From the NCBI GenBank assembly GCA_026984795.1, contig JALSRK010000055.1, forward strand, positions 62,001-126,000: DNA of 64,000 bases. The letters run 5' to 3'. Of the stretch, positions 52,897 through 61,482 are shown piece by piece. The stretch is from Solibacteraceae bacterium (GTDB taxonomy: Bacteria > Acidobacteriota > Terriglobia > Bryobacterales > Bryobacteraceae). The first letter of the stretch is position 1. Each line of letters begins with the position of its first letter. A program made the position numbers and the translations under genes. Below the pieces are notes generated by a model that did no database searches, had not been told where the DNA came from, and was given only the letters and a program-made list of their open reading frames with translations.

Positions 52897-54126
52897 CTAC
52901 CGGTACATGTATTCCCGGCCCAGACGCCGCGCCCGGCCCAGCCCGCGTTTGGCCAGCAGCATCTGATAGACGGCGGTGTCACCCCGTTCGAAGTTCACTG
53001 CCGAGCCTGCCAGATAGAGCAGCCACGTTCGCCAGGTCTCCCCACCCGCCAGTTGGATGCATCTCTCGCGATTCCGCTCGAGCCGCCGGACCCACGCCCG
53101 GCAGGTCAGCGCGTAGTGCGGCCGCAGGTTCTCGACATCCAGGACCTCGAATCCGGCTTCCTCCGCCTGCCGGATGAGCGATCCCAGCCGGGGCAGCTCC
53201 CCGCCGGGGAAGACGCGGCGCTGCAGGAACAGCGTCTGGGCGTCGTCGGCGACGCCCTCGGGCCGCATGATCCCGTGGTTCAGGAAAAGGCCTCCGTCGG
53301 TGAGCAGCTCCTTTACCTTGGTGAAGTAGCCGGGCATCCGCCGGCGTCCCACGTGCTCGAACATGCCCACCGACGCGATCTTGTCGAAGCGCCCGTCCAC
53401 GTCGCGGTAGTCCTTGTCGAGAATCGCCACCCGGTCCGCCAACCCTTGCCTGGAGGCGAGCGCCGCGGCGTACTCGTACTGCCGCCGGCTCAAGGTGCAG
53501 CCGACGGCCCGCGCGCCGTAGCTCTGGGCCGCGTGCAAGACCAGGGCGCCCCAGCCGCAACCGATGTCCAGGAACCGCTCGCCCGGCTGGATGGCCAGCT
53601 TCCGGCAGATCAGATCGAGCTTCTCTTCCTGCGCCCGGTCCAGGTCCCAGCCGGGATCAAGGAAGTAGGCGCACGAGTAGACCAGCCGGGAGTCGAGGAA
53701 CTGCCGGTAGAACTCGTTCGAGCGGTCATAGTGGAAGCGGATGTTCCACTCGGCCCGGGAACGGCTTTGCAACAGCGACTCCAGCCGGTGCGGCGCGAAC
53801 CGGGCCCAGGCGGCATACACCCGGCCGCGCCACGTGTGGTCTTCCCGGGCCAGTTTGAAGCGCACGGCGGCCACCATGTCCCCGCGGACTTCGAATTCTC
53901 CCTTGACGAAAGCCAGGGCCGCCGAGTAGGCGTCGGCCTGCTCCAGCCATCGCCATTGCGCCCGGTCGCGCACCAGCAGCGTGAACGCCGGCGGGCCTTC
54001 CCCATAGGTTTCCGCGCCGCCGCTGCGGAACTCCACCCGGTATGCCAACGTGCGCCCCGGCCGCCACGTATACGCCTCGACGGCAGCCGGCCGGGGGCGG
54101 ATCTCCATCCCGGTTCCGGCCTGCAT
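52897..54126 (-). CDS. Cyclopropane-fatty-acyl-phospholipid synthase family protein
   Basis: The 409-residue protein has the SAM site LDIGCGWGALVLHAA, the family's HYDRSNEFYRQFLD and YSCAYF, and FMFEHVGRRRMPGYF-like central segment (MFEHVGRRRM). CFA synthases methylate cis double bonds of membrane phospholipids to cyclopropanes using SAM at the inner membrane. The N-terminal domain (ALAFVKGEFEVRGDM) is typical. ATG 54126 has GGAG 4 nt upstream; a GTG at 54138 is an alternative. It is divergent from the mer operon with ~100 nt between. Confidence 0.9.
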   Translation of the reverse strand: MQAGTGMEIRPRPAAVEAYTWRPGRTLAYRVEFRSGGAETYGEGPPAFTLLVRDRAQWRWLEQADAYSAALAFVKGEFEVRGDMVAAVRFKLAREDHTWRGRVYAAWARFAPHRLESLLQSRSRAEWNIRFHYDRSNEFYRQFLDSRLVYSCAYFLDPGWDLDRAQEEKLDLICRKLAIQPGERFLDIGCGWGALVLHAAQSYGARAVGCTLSRRQYEYAAALASRQGLADRVAILDKDYRDVDGRFDKIASVGMFEHVGRRRMPGYFTKVKELLTDGGLFLNHGIMRPEGVADDAQTLFLQRRVFPGGELPRLGSLIRQAEEAGFEVLDVENLRPHYALTCRAWVRRLERNRERCIQLAGGETWRTWLLYLAGSAVNFERGDTAVYQMLLAKRGLGRARRLGREYMYR

Positions 54127-54189
54127 CGTTCTCCGCACCTCCTAATTCCGATCTTATGGAGGAAGCCGGCAAATGTTACCTCTTTTCTC

Positions 54190-54220
54190 TTGACCCTGGA
54201 GCGTACTCCAGGGTTTAAGC
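54190..54220 (+). promoter_or_regulatory. MerR-type promoter/operator of the mer operon
   Basis: TTGACC (54190-54195) and TTAAGC (54215-54220) are separated by 19 nt, the long spacer typical of MerR-controlled promoters. Within it lies the dyad ACCCTGGAG-CGTA-CTCCAGGGT (54193-54214). ATG 54230 of merR follows 9 nt after the -10, so the message may be leaderless. In Proteobacteria this operator lies between merR and the mer genes; here it reads into merR itself. Confidence 0.75.
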
Positions 54221-54229
54221 TGAAATTGG

Positions 54230-54628
54230 ATGCCGGGACTGACGATAGGGAAAGTCGCCGAGGCCGCCGGGGTGAAGATCGACACGCTGCGCTACTACGA
54301 GCGCCAGGGGATCATTCCGCCCCCGGCGCGAACCCATTCGAACTACCGGGTTTACTCGCCAGAGACCATCTCGCGGGTCCGCTTTGTCAAGCGCGCGCAA
54401 GCGCTGGGTTTCTCGTTGGAGGAGATCCGCGACCTGCTGAAGCTGCGGGCCGCTCAGGCTGGGCGATGCGAAGAGGTCCGGCGCCAGGCTGAGGACAAGA
54501 TCCGGGAGCTGGATGAGAAGATCCGCTCCTTGGAGAGGATGAAGGGCGCTTTGCAGGAACTGGTGAAAGCGTGCTCGGGTTCGGGGCCGGTCATCGATTG
54601 TCCGATCATCGAGTCGCTGGATTCTTGA
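54230..54628 (+). CDS. merR: MerR-family mercury-responsive regulator
   Basis: The 132-residue protein has the MerR winged helix (TIGKVAEAAGVKIDTLRYYERQGII), a dimerisation coiled coil and the three mercury-binding cysteines Cys80, Cys115 and Cys124. Their spacing (35 and 9 residues) equals that of Tn501 MerR Cys82/117/126, and KACSGSGPVIDCPII surrounds the last two. It should sense Hg(II) and twist the 19-bp-spacer promoter. Position and promoter show it as the first gene of an operon with a mercury transporter, and it would be autoregulated. Confidence 0.9.
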   Translation: MPGLTIGKVAEAAGVKIDTLRYYERQGIIPPPARTHSNYRVYSPETISRVRFVKRAQALGFSLEEIRDLLKLRAAQAGRCEEVRRQAEDKIRELDEKIRSLERMKGALQELVKACSGSGPVIDCPIIESLDS

Positions 54629-54644
54629 TTCACAGAGGGGCGTC

Positions 54645-55265
54645 ATGGAAAAAGACAAACCAATCACAATCGCTTCAATTCTCACCGCCGGGCTGGCTTC
54701 CATTTGCTGCATCGGCCCGATCGCCGCCGCCGCCGTGGGCGTAAGCGCCTTCGGGGCCGCCGCGGTGCTGGAGCAGTGGCGGCCGTACCTGTTGGCTCTC
54801 ACCGCACTGATGCTGGGCATCGCCTTCTACCGGGCTTACCGGCGTCCCAGCGGAGAACAGTGCGCGTGCAACCCGGCGGGCGCCTGGAACCGCAAGCGCA
54901 TGGTCTGGATCGTCACGGCGATCGTGGTGCCGCTGGCCGCCTTCCCTTACTATTCGCAGTATGTCTGGGGGTTCGTAGCCGCTGCGGACAGTCCGGCGCT
55001 TGCGGCCACAGAGGGCGCTCAGCGGACCGCTACGCTCATCCTCGAGGTGGAGGGCATGACGTGCGAGGGCTGTGCCCGGGGCATCGAAACCAGGCTGGCG
55101 CGGGAACCCGGAGTCCTGGAAGCGAAGGTGGACTACCCCTCGAAAGCCGCCCGCATCCGGTATGTGCCGGGCGAGACGTCGCCGGAGCAGATCTCCGAGG
55201 TGATCCGGTCTCTGGGCTACGAACCGAAGCCGGCGCCCAAGAAGTCCAAAGAGGAGGACCGATGA
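54645..55265 (+). CDS. Mercuric transporter MerT fused to a MerP-like metal-binding domain
   Basis: The 206-residue protein has MerT-like membrane helices with the paired Cys21-Cys22 (ASICCIGP) and Cys73/Cys75 (CACN), then a C-terminal heavy-metal-associated domain with GMTC-x-x-C (Cys140, Cys143). MerT takes Hg(II) from periplasmic MerP into the cytoplasm; fused MerTP versions are known in several phyla. No signal peptide precedes the HMA domain. It starts 16 nt after merR. A mercuric reductase should receive the ion but none is encoded here. Confidence 0.87.
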   Translation: MEKDKPITIASILTAGLASICCIGPIAAAAVGVSAFGAAAVLEQWRPYLLALTALMLGIAFYRAYRRPSGEQCACNPAGAWNRKRMVWIVTAIVVPLAAFPYYSQYVWGFVAAADSPALAATEGAQRTATLILEVEGMTCEGCARGIETRLAREPGVLEAKVDYPSKAARIRYVPGETSPEQISEVIRSLGYEPKPAPKKSKEEDR

Positions 55266-55573
55266 AGGTCGAGCTTTACTATTTCGACGGCTGCCCCTCC
55301 TGGAAACAGGCCTTGGAGAACCTGCGGCGGGTCCTGGACGAGGAGGGGCTGGAGGCCGAGGTGAGCGTCATCCGGGTGGAATCCGAGGCCGACGCCGAGG
55401 CCAGGCGCTTCATCGGCTCGCCCACCATCCGGATCGACGGCGTGGATCTCGAGGGCCCGCAGGCCGACGAGAAGGGCTACGGCTTCGGCTGCCGCGTCTA
55501 CGCCTACAACGGCCGCTACGCGCCGTTCCCCTCGGTGGAACAGATCCGCGCCGCCCTGGCCGGTCGCCGCTGA
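55262..55573 (+). CDS. Small thioredoxin-like protein of the mer operon
   Basis: The 103-residue protein overlaps the merTP stop by ATGA and looks like a thioredoxin/glutaredoxin fold: VELYYFDGCPSW (Cys11), a long helix, VSVIRVESEADAEA, and the cis-Pro loop GSPTIRIDG. Relatives near mer genes are often labelled alkylmercury lyase, but they lack the MerB fold and catalytic cysteines, so I call it thioredoxin-like. Only one Cys of the CxxC is present. It may pass mercury or reduce thiols; untested. Confidence 0.78.
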   Translation: MKVELYYFDGCPSWKQALENLRRVLDEEGLEAEVSVIRVESEADAEARRFIGSPTIRIDGVDLEGPQADEKGYGFGCRVYAYNGRYAPFPSVEQIRAALAGRR

Positions 55574-55593
55574 GCGCCCGGCTCTTCCGCCCC

Positions 55594-57138
55594 TTACGGC
55601 TGCTTCGGCATCACCCCATTGGTCCACCGGTCCGTCCGGAAGGGCGCCGCCGGCAACCCCGCGCCGTTGCGCAGCGTGTTCTCGGGATTGTCGTACCAGG
55701 CGTACCGCACGGCGACGGGGTTGCTGACTTCAGGGCTCGAAACCACGACCGTCTCGCCGTCGATCCGGGCCTCGGCCGGGTGGAAGATCCGGTCCGGCCC
55801 GGCGATGACGAAGCCCTTCAGCTTCCCGCCGGCGGCCTTCAACCCTCCCCCGGCGTGATCGAACCAGACCCGCAGCGCGCTGCCTTCCCGCGTGAGCTGG
55901 CGGAGGATGGGTCCCGAGTATTCGATGCCGCTCTTGCCGTAGACCGTCGCCAGCGCCCACAGGGCCAGCCGTTTGCCCACGTCCTGCTTGTTGCGGGGGT
56001 GGATGTCGGTAGGGTTGCCGATGTCGATGGTCACTGCCATGCCGGTGTTCCGCAGGTGCAGCGCTTCGGCCTGGGACTCTCGCAGCAGGGGCCAGTCCCG
56101 CGCCTCGCCGGCTTCGAAATTGGCCAGTTGGACGAAGCCGAAGGGGAAGTCTCCCTGGGCCCAGCGCGCCCGCCAGTCCTCGATCATCGTCCGGAACAGC
56201 CGCCGGTACAGAAAGGCCTCCTCGTTGCTCGAATTCGCCTCGCCCTGATACCAGATGGCGCCGCGGATGTTGAACGGCGTGAGCGGGGCGATCATCGCGT
56301 TGTAGAGCGACGCCGGGGCGTGCTGGTGCCCGGGACCGCGGGGAGCCCTGGGACGCCGGGGCGGCTGTTTGCCCTCGGCCTTGGCCTTTTCGGCCCGCCG
56401 TTTCCACTCCTCCAGCCGGCGCTTGTAGCGGAGCCGCTCGGACGGGTAGTTGGCGATCACCTCGTCCCAGCGCCGCAGGTACTCGTGCAGCGCCGGATCG
56501 GCCTTCAGCGCCTCCATGCTCGTCCACGCCTCGGCCGGCGTGCCGCCCCAGGAGGAGTGGATCACCGCCACCGGCACATTGAGCTCCCGGTGCAAGTAAC
56601 GCCCGAAAAAATACCCCACTGCTGAAAAGCCGCGCACCGACTCCGGCGTACACGGCGCCCAGCCCCCTTCGACGTCGGCCAGCGGCGAGTCCGCGGTCTT
56701 CCGCTTGACCTGGAACAAGCGGAGGCGGGGGAATTTCGCCGCCGCGATCTCCTGACCGGCATGGCGAGCACGGGCTACCGGAAAGTACATGTTCGACTGC
56801 CCGGAAGCCACCCAGACCTCCCCCACGAGCACGTCGCGGACGACGATCCGGTTCTCCGCCCGGATCTCCATCTCGAAGGGGCCGCCCGCCGCTGTCGGCT
56901 TCAGGTAGACCTCCCAATGCCCGTCTACGCCCGCTGTGGCGCTCGCGCTCTGCCCGCGAAAGTTCACCGTCACCCGCTCGTTCGGCGAAGCGGTCCCCCA
57001 AACCCGAACCGGGATGCCCCGCTGGAGCACCATGTGGTCGGAGATGAGGGTCGGCAGCTTTACCGCCGCCGCCAGCGGAGAGGCGGCGGCAACCAGCAGG
57101 ACAACGATCAGAGACAGAACAAGATTGCGCCTCGTCAT
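55594..57138 (-). CDS. Secreted sialate O-acetylesterase-like protein
   Basis: The 514-residue protein has a signal peptide (NLVLSLIVVLLVAAASPLAAA) and an SGNH-type esterase domain: VASGQSNMYFPV with the nucleophile Ser, SSWGGTPAEAWTS, WYQGEANSSNEE, and the Asp/His pair in NPTDIHPRNKQDVG. An insertion with basic and Pro residues (KQPPRRPRAPRG) sits in the middle. The family removes O-acetyl groups from sialic acid or other glycans. It converges with the mer operon and is divergent from a small conserved gene. Confidence 0.88.
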   Translation of the reverse strand: MTRRNLVLSLIVVLLVAAASPLAAAVKLPTLISDHMVLQRGIPVRVWGTASPNERVTVNFRGQSASATAGVDGHWEVYLKPTAAGGPFEMEIRAENRIVVRDVLVGEVWVASGQSNMYFPVARARHAGQEIAAAKFPRLRLFQVKRKTADSPLADVEGGWAPCTPESVRGFSAVGYFFGRYLHRELNVPVAVIHSSWGGTPAEAWTSMEALKADPALHEYLRRWDEVIANYPSERLRYKRRLEEWKRRAEKAKAEGKQPPRRPRAPRGPGHQHAPASLYNAMIAPLTPFNIRGAIWYQGEANSSNEEAFLYRRLFRTMIEDWRARWAQGDFPFGFVQLANFEAGEARDWPLLRESQAEALHLRNTGMAVTIDIGNPTDIHPRNKQDVGKRLALWALATVYGKSGIEYSGPILRQLTREGSALRVWFDHAGGGLKAAGGKLKGFVIAGPDRIFHPAEARIDGETVVVSSPEVSNPVAVRYAWYDNPENTLRNGAGLPAAPFRTDRWTNGVMPKQP

Positions 57139-57207
57139 AAGCGATCAATATGTCATACTCAGCGGTGAGCCGCCAAACGCCGCCGGGCGGCATCCGAAGC
57201 GTAGCCT

Positions 57208-57477
57208 ATGCAGATCCACGTAGAGAAGCTCGATGAGAAGACCTTCCGGGTGGAGGTCGCCGGACCTCCTGCCACCACCCACACCGTCACTGTGGAGCCC
57301 GGCTACTACGAGAAGCTCACCGGCGGCTCCGTGCCGGTGGAGACGCTCATCGAGAAGTCCTTCGAGTTTCTGCTCGAGCGCGAGCCGAACACGAGCATCC
57401 TCAGGCGTTTCTCGCTCCCCGTCATCCAGAGCTACTTCCCGGAGTACGAATCCACCATCCGCCGCATGCTCGGCTGA
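57208..57477 (+). CDS. Small conserved hypothetical protein
   Basis: The 89-residue protein (FRVEVAGPPATTHTVTVEPGYY, then SFEFLLEREPNTSILRRFSLPVI) looks like a compact alpha/beta protein of the kind annotated as conserved hypothetical in acidobacteria. No signal peptide and no cysteine are present. It converges with the SMP-30 gene, leaving a 9-nt gap. Start ATG 57208 lacks a ribosome-binding site but the frame is protein-like throughout. Function is unknown. Confidence 0.7.
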   Translation: MQIHVEKLDEKTFRVEVAGPPATTHTVTVEPGYYEKLTGGSVPVETLIEKSFEFLLEREPNTSILRRFSLPVIQSYFPEYESTIRRMLG

Positions 57478-57486
57478 TTCGCGGCG

Positions 57487-58395
57487 TCAGTCCCCGATCT
57501 TCGGATAGAGCAGCCGCCCCTGCCGTTCGGTGCGGGCGCGGAACAGGTGCCCCTCGATGGAAGTGACGTAGAGCGTCTCGAGGTCCTCGTCGCCGAAGGT
57601 GCAGTTGGTGGGCTTGTAGCAGGGCACCGGGTGCTGCTCCAGGATCTCACCCGTGGGGCTGAAGACGTAGATCATCGGCCCGGGGCCGGAATCGGTAGAC
57701 CCGGCGGTGGCGACGATGCAGCCTTCGGTGTCGAGCACCATGCCGTCGATGCCGCGGTGGGGGCCGAAGTCGTGCAGTACTTCGTAGTCGCCCAGCGTAC
57801 CGTCGTCTTTGACCGGGTAGGCCCGCAGCTCGCGCTTTTCTTCAGGCAGGCGGCCGGACTGGGCCACGTAGAGCGTGCGGTGGTCCAGTGAGAACAGCAG
57901 CCCGTTTGGGCGGGTAGTGTCGAAGGTGACCCGCGTGATCGACCACGCGCCGTCGGGCTGCGGGTCAAGCCGGTAGACCGAGTCGTGGTCCAGCTCCTTG
58001 AGGTCCTGCGTCTTGCTCCACTCGCCGGCGGCCCCTTCGTACCAAGGGTCGGTGAACCAGATGCGGCCCTGGAGGTCGATGGCCAGGTCGTTGGGCAGGT
58101 TCAGCCGCTTGCCTTCGTAACGGTCCGCCAGCACGGTGACGCCGCCGTCCGGCTCGAAACGCACCACGCTGCGGCCGCCTCCGCAGCAGCCGTAGAGGCG
58201 CCCTTCGGGGTCGAACATCAGCCCGTTGGTGTAATTGGTGTTCTCGCGGTAGATCGTGCAGGCCCTCTTCGCCGGATCCCACCGCATGATCCGGCAGGCG
58301 TGGATCTGGGTGAACAACAATCCGCTGCCGTCCCACGCCGGCCCCTCGGACACGCCTCCGTAAGGCTCGACGAGCAACTCGAAATCCCAGCTCAC
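57487..58395 (-). CDS. SMP-30/gluconolactonase-like six-bladed propeller
   Basis: The 302-residue protein is a SMP-30/gluconolactonase/LRE-type propeller. Metal ligands are readable as Glu in VSEGPAWD, Asn and Asp in LNLPNDLAID and Asp in RGIDGMVLD. These enzymes hydrolyse sugar lactones such as gluconolactone using a divalent metal. GTG 58395 has GAGGAGGAAG 6 nt upstream. No signal peptide is seen, so it is probably cytoplasmic. It fits with the sugar-acid dehydratase at 12258 as part of an acid-sugar pathway. Confidence 0.88.
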   Translation of the reverse strand: MSWDFELLVEPYGGVSEGPAWDGSGLLFTQIHACRIMRWDPAKRACTIYRENTNYTNGLMFDPEGRLYGCCGGGRSVVRFEPDGGVTVLADRYEGKRLNLPNDLAIDLQGRIWFTDPWYEGAAGEWSKTQDLKELDHDSVYRLDPQPDGAWSITRVTFDTTRPNGLLFSLDHRTLYVAQSGRLPEEKRELRAYPVKDDGTLGDYEVLHDFGPHRGIDGMVLDTEGCIVATAGSTDSGPGPMIYVFSPTGEILEQHPVPCYKPTNCTFGDEDLETLYVTSIEGHLFRARTERQGRLLYPKIGD

Positions 58396-58464
58396 GGTCT
58401 TCCTCCTCTCTCGCCTGGCGGTAAAGGTTCGCCTCGCCGTTGAAAGAGATAGGATACTCAGGTT

Positions 58465-60144
58465 ATGAAGCTCGTCGCACTTGTTGCCGCCTTAGGGTTC
58501 CTGTTGTCACTGTCTTCCTGTTCCCAATCTGGCAGCCCTGACGTCGAACGGGCCCGGGAGAGCATCACCGCCGAGAGCCTGATGGCCCACATCCGCACGC
58601 TGGCTTCCGACGGGTTCGAAGGCCGGCTGCCGGGCACGGAAGGGGAGCGCCGGACAGTCGAATACCTGACCGAAAAGTTCAAAGCGTTGGGCCTCGAACC
58701 CGGCAATCCCGACGGAACGTACGTCCAGGAGGTACCGCTGGCCGGCTATGACTCGAAACCGCAGGCGAGGCTCACCGCCCGGGGCCGTCCCGTCCCCATG
58801 CGGTGGCGCGACGACTACGTGGCCGTCTCCCGGCGGCTGGCGCCGGAGGTCGAAGTGAACAACTCCGACGTCGTCTTCGTCGGCTACGGCGTCGTCGCTC
58901 CTGAGTACGGCTGGGACGACTACAAGGGCGTCGATGTCCGTGGCAAGACGATCGTGATGTTGATCAACGACCCGCCGGTCCCGGACCCGCAGGATCCTTC
59001 CAAGCTCGATGACAAGGTCTTCAAAGGCAAGGCGATGACCTACTACGGCCGCTGGACGTACAAATACGAGATCGCTTCGAAAAAAGGCGCCGCCGCGGCC
59101 ATCATCGTCCACGAGACCGGGCCCGCCGGCTACCCTTGGGAAGTGGTCCGCAACGGCTGGAGCGGCGAGGCCTTCGATCTCGAGAGCCCCAACAAGAACA
59201 TGGACCGCGTAGCCGTCGAGGGGTGGATCACCCTGGAGAAGGCCCGCGAGCTGTTCCGCGCCTGCGGCAAGGACTTCGACGAGCTCCAGAAGGCGGCCGT
59301 GAGCCGGGACTTCCGGCCCGTGGCGTTGCCGGCCAAGGCGAGCTTCAAGATCGAAAACGAGCTGCGCAACGTCCGCTCCCGCAACGTCATCGCCCGGCTG
59401 GACGGCCGCGACCCGGCCCACCGGGACGAGTACGTCATCTACACCGCCCACTGGGACCATCTGGGCAAAGACGACTCGCTCGAAGGGGACAAGATCTATA
59501 ACGGCGCTTACGACAACGCCTCCGGTACCGCCGCGCTCCTCGAGATCGCCCGGGCCTTTACCAAACTCCAGCCGCCGCCCCGGCGCACGATCCTCTTCAT
59601 GGCCGTTACCGCCGAGGAGCAAGGCCTGCTCGGGGCCCGCTATTACGCCGAGCACCCCCTCTACCCGCTCGAGAAGACCCTGGCCGACATCAACGTGGAC
59701 GGCCTGAACCCGTGGGGCCTCACCAAAGACATCGAGGTCATCGGCTACGGCAACTCGACCCTCGACGACGTCGCCGAGGCCGTCGCCCGTTCCCGGGGCC
59801 GCACCATCGTCCCGGACACCTTCCCCGAAAAGGGCTTCTTCTACCGCGCCGACCACTTCGAATTCGCCAAACAGGGCGTTCCGGCCTTGTACACTCACGC
59901 GGGCGTCGAGTTCGTCGGCAAGCCCGAGGGCTGGGGTAAGAAGAAGAAGGAGCAGTTCATCGCCGAGGACTACCACAAGCCTTCCGACGAGATCAAACCG
60001 GACTGGGACCTCGCCGGGGCTGTCGAGGACGCCCGGTTCCTGTTCGAATGCGGCGTGGTGGTTTCGGAAGTCGATGAATGGCCCGCGTGGAAAGAGGGCG
60101 CCGAGTTCAAGGCCAAGCGCGAGGCGATGCTCGGCAAGAAGTAG
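58465..60144 (+). CDS. Lipoprotein M28-family zinc aminopeptidase
   Basis: The 559-residue protein has a lipoprotein signal (LLSLSSCS, Cys19), an inserted PA-type domain ([26 protein letters not shown]), and a complete M28 zinc site: His in TAHWDHLG, Asp in GAYDNASG, Glu-Glu in AEEQGLLG, Asp in INVDG and His in DYHKPSDE. It removes N-terminal residues from peptides outside the inner membrane. TAGGAT lies 9 nt before ATG 58465 with no ribosome-binding site. It is followed after 3 nt by the sulfatase-fold pseudoenzyme and then the TrmO-like gene. Confidence 0.9.
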   Translation: MKLVALVAALGFLLSLSSCSQSGSPDVERARESITAESLMAHIRTLASDGFEGRLPGTEGERRTVEYLTEKFKALGLEPGNPDGTYVQEVPLAGYDSKPQARLTARGRPVPMRWRDDYVAVSRRLAPEVEVNNSDVVFVGYGVVAPEYGWDDYKGVDVRGKTIVMLINDPPVPDPQDPSKLDDKVFKGKAMTYYGRWTYKYEIASKKGAAAAIIVHETGPAGYPWEVVRNGWSGEAFDLESPNKNMDRVAVEGWITLEKARELFRACGKDFDELQKAAVSRDFRPVALPAKASFKIENELRNVRSRNVIARLDGRDPAHRDEYVIYTAHWDHLGKDDSLEGDKIYNGAYDNASGTAALLEIARAFTKLQPPPRRTILFMAVTAEEQGLLGARYYAEHPLYPLEKTLADINVDGLNPWGLTKDIEVIGYGNSTLDDVAEAVARSRGRTIVPDTFPEKGFFYRADHFEFAKQGVPALYTHAGVEFVGKPEGWGKKKKEQFIAEDYHKPSDEIKPDWDLAGAVEDARFLFECGVVVSEVDEWPAWKEGAEFKAKREAMLGKK

Positions 60145-60147
60145 GCC

Positions 60148-61482
60148 ATGAGGCGCCGCCGCTTCCTGGAAACGCTCGTGGCCTCCGCCGGCGGTCTCGG
60201 CGTCTCCCGAGCGGCCAGGCGGCATCCCAACATCTTGCTGATGATCGCCGGCGGCTGGCGCGGGCAGGCCTGGCCGGCGGATGAGGAGATCATCAGAGCC
60301 CCGCACCTGGCCCGGCTGGCCGCCCAGGGGGCTTGGTTTCCCCGCGCATACACGGCCAACCCGGAACCGGGGCCGGGACGCGCCGCCGTCCTGACCGGCC
60401 GCTATCCCCAGGCCTGTGGGGTGCTCCGCGACGGCGACCGCATGGCCCCGGGCGCCGTCACCCTTGCCGAGATCCTTGGCGAGGCCGGTTATGAAACGGG
60501 ATTCATCGGTCACTGGCGGCTGGACGGCCGCGCTACGCCCGGTTTCGTCCCCCCGGGGCCGCGCCGGCAGGGCTTCTCGTATTGGGCGGCGGCCAACCGG
60601 GTCCGCCGGCCTTACGATGCACCGTATTTCCTCGACAAACCGGAGCCGCAAACGGCCACCGGCTTCGAACCGGAATTCCAGGCCCGCCTGGCCGCCGACT
60701 TCATCCGCCGGGAGCGCCACGATCCTTTCTTTCTGTGCGTCGCCTGGGGGCCGCCCGCCGGTTCCGGCCCTGCGCCTCCCCGTTTCCGGAAGCTCTACCA
60801 CGAACGCCGCTTCCCTCTGCGCCTCAACGTCCCGGCGGAAGATGCCGGACGGGTCCGGGGCGCCCTCAGCGGATACTACGCCATGTGCTCGGCCGTGGAC
60901 GCCTGCGCGGGCATCGTGCTCGACGCCGTCGATAGGCTCGAGTCGGGCCCCGAGACGATCACGGTTTTCACCTCGGATTGCGGCCAGATGCTCGGTTCGC
61001 ACGGCCTCGACGGCCCCGGCGCCTTCTACGAAGAATCCGTGCGGGTGCCTCTCGTGATCCGTTTCCCGGCCAACGTGAAGGCCGGCGTGCGCTTCGGCCT
61101 GCCGGTTTCGACGGCGGACCTCGTCCCGACGGTGCTCGCGCTCGCCGGGCTGCCGGCGCCCCAGCGGCTTCCCGGCCGGAACCTCGCGCCTGTTTTCGGC
61201 GGCGGCGATATCGAAGGCCCCGAATCGGTATACTGCCAGGGACGTCTCGGCGCCCCCGGCGAGTGGCGGATGGTCGTCCGCGGGTTCGATAAGATCGTCG
61301 TGGACCGGGACTTGCGAGTCACGCATCTGTTCCACCTCGGCCGTGACCCGTATGAAATGGAGAATCTGGCCGAGGAGAAGGCCGCCCGGCGCACGCGGGA
61401 CGAAATGCACGCCATTCTCCGTGACTGGATGCGGCGGGCGGCCGACAAGATACTTCCATCGGGGTTGAAGATTCGTGGGTGA
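60148..61482 (+). CDS. Sulfatase-fold protein lacking the catalytic cysteine (probable pseudoenzyme)
   Basis: The 444-residue protein has a Tat-type leader (MRRRRFLETLVASAGGLG) and clearly follows the sulfatase fold: PNILLMIAGGWRGQAWP, VLTGRYPQACGVL, GFIGHWRLDGR, SDCGQMLGSHGL and STADLVPTVLALAGLP. However the formylglycine position is Pro74 (PGPGRAAVLTG in place of C-x-P-x-R), and the N-terminal metal pair is Gly35-Gly36 instead of Asp-Asp. It therefore cannot use the standard mechanism. It is translated 3 nt after the M28 peptidase gene. It may bind sulfated or phosphorylated ligands, or have a different active site. Confidence 0.85.
   Translation: MRRRRFLETLVASAGGLGVSRAARRHPNILLMIAGGWRGQAWPADEEIIRAPHLARLAAQGAWFPRAYTANPEPGPGRAAVLTGRYPQACGVLRDGDRMAPGAVTLAEILGEAGYETGFIGHWRLDGRATPGFVPPGPRRQGFSYWAAANRVRRPYDAPYFLDKPEPQTATGFEPEFQARLAADFIRRERHDPFFLCVAWGPPAGSGPAPPRFRKLYHERRFPLRLNVPAEDAGRVRGALSGYYAMCSAVDACAGIVLDAVDRLESGPETITVFTSDCGQMLGSHGLDGPGAFYEESVRVPLVIRFPANVKAGVRFGLPVSTADLVPTVLALAGLPAPQRLPGRNLAPVFGGGDIEGPESVYCQGRLGAPGEWRMVVRGFDKIVVDRDLRVTHLFHLGRDPYEMENLAEEKAARRTRDEMHAILRDWMRRAADKILPSGLKIRG

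Noticed and set aside
55262-55573. Alkylmercury lyase (MerB)
   Set aside because: The protein has a thioredoxin-like fold with one CxxC-type cysteine and lacks the MerB fold and catalytic cysteine set.
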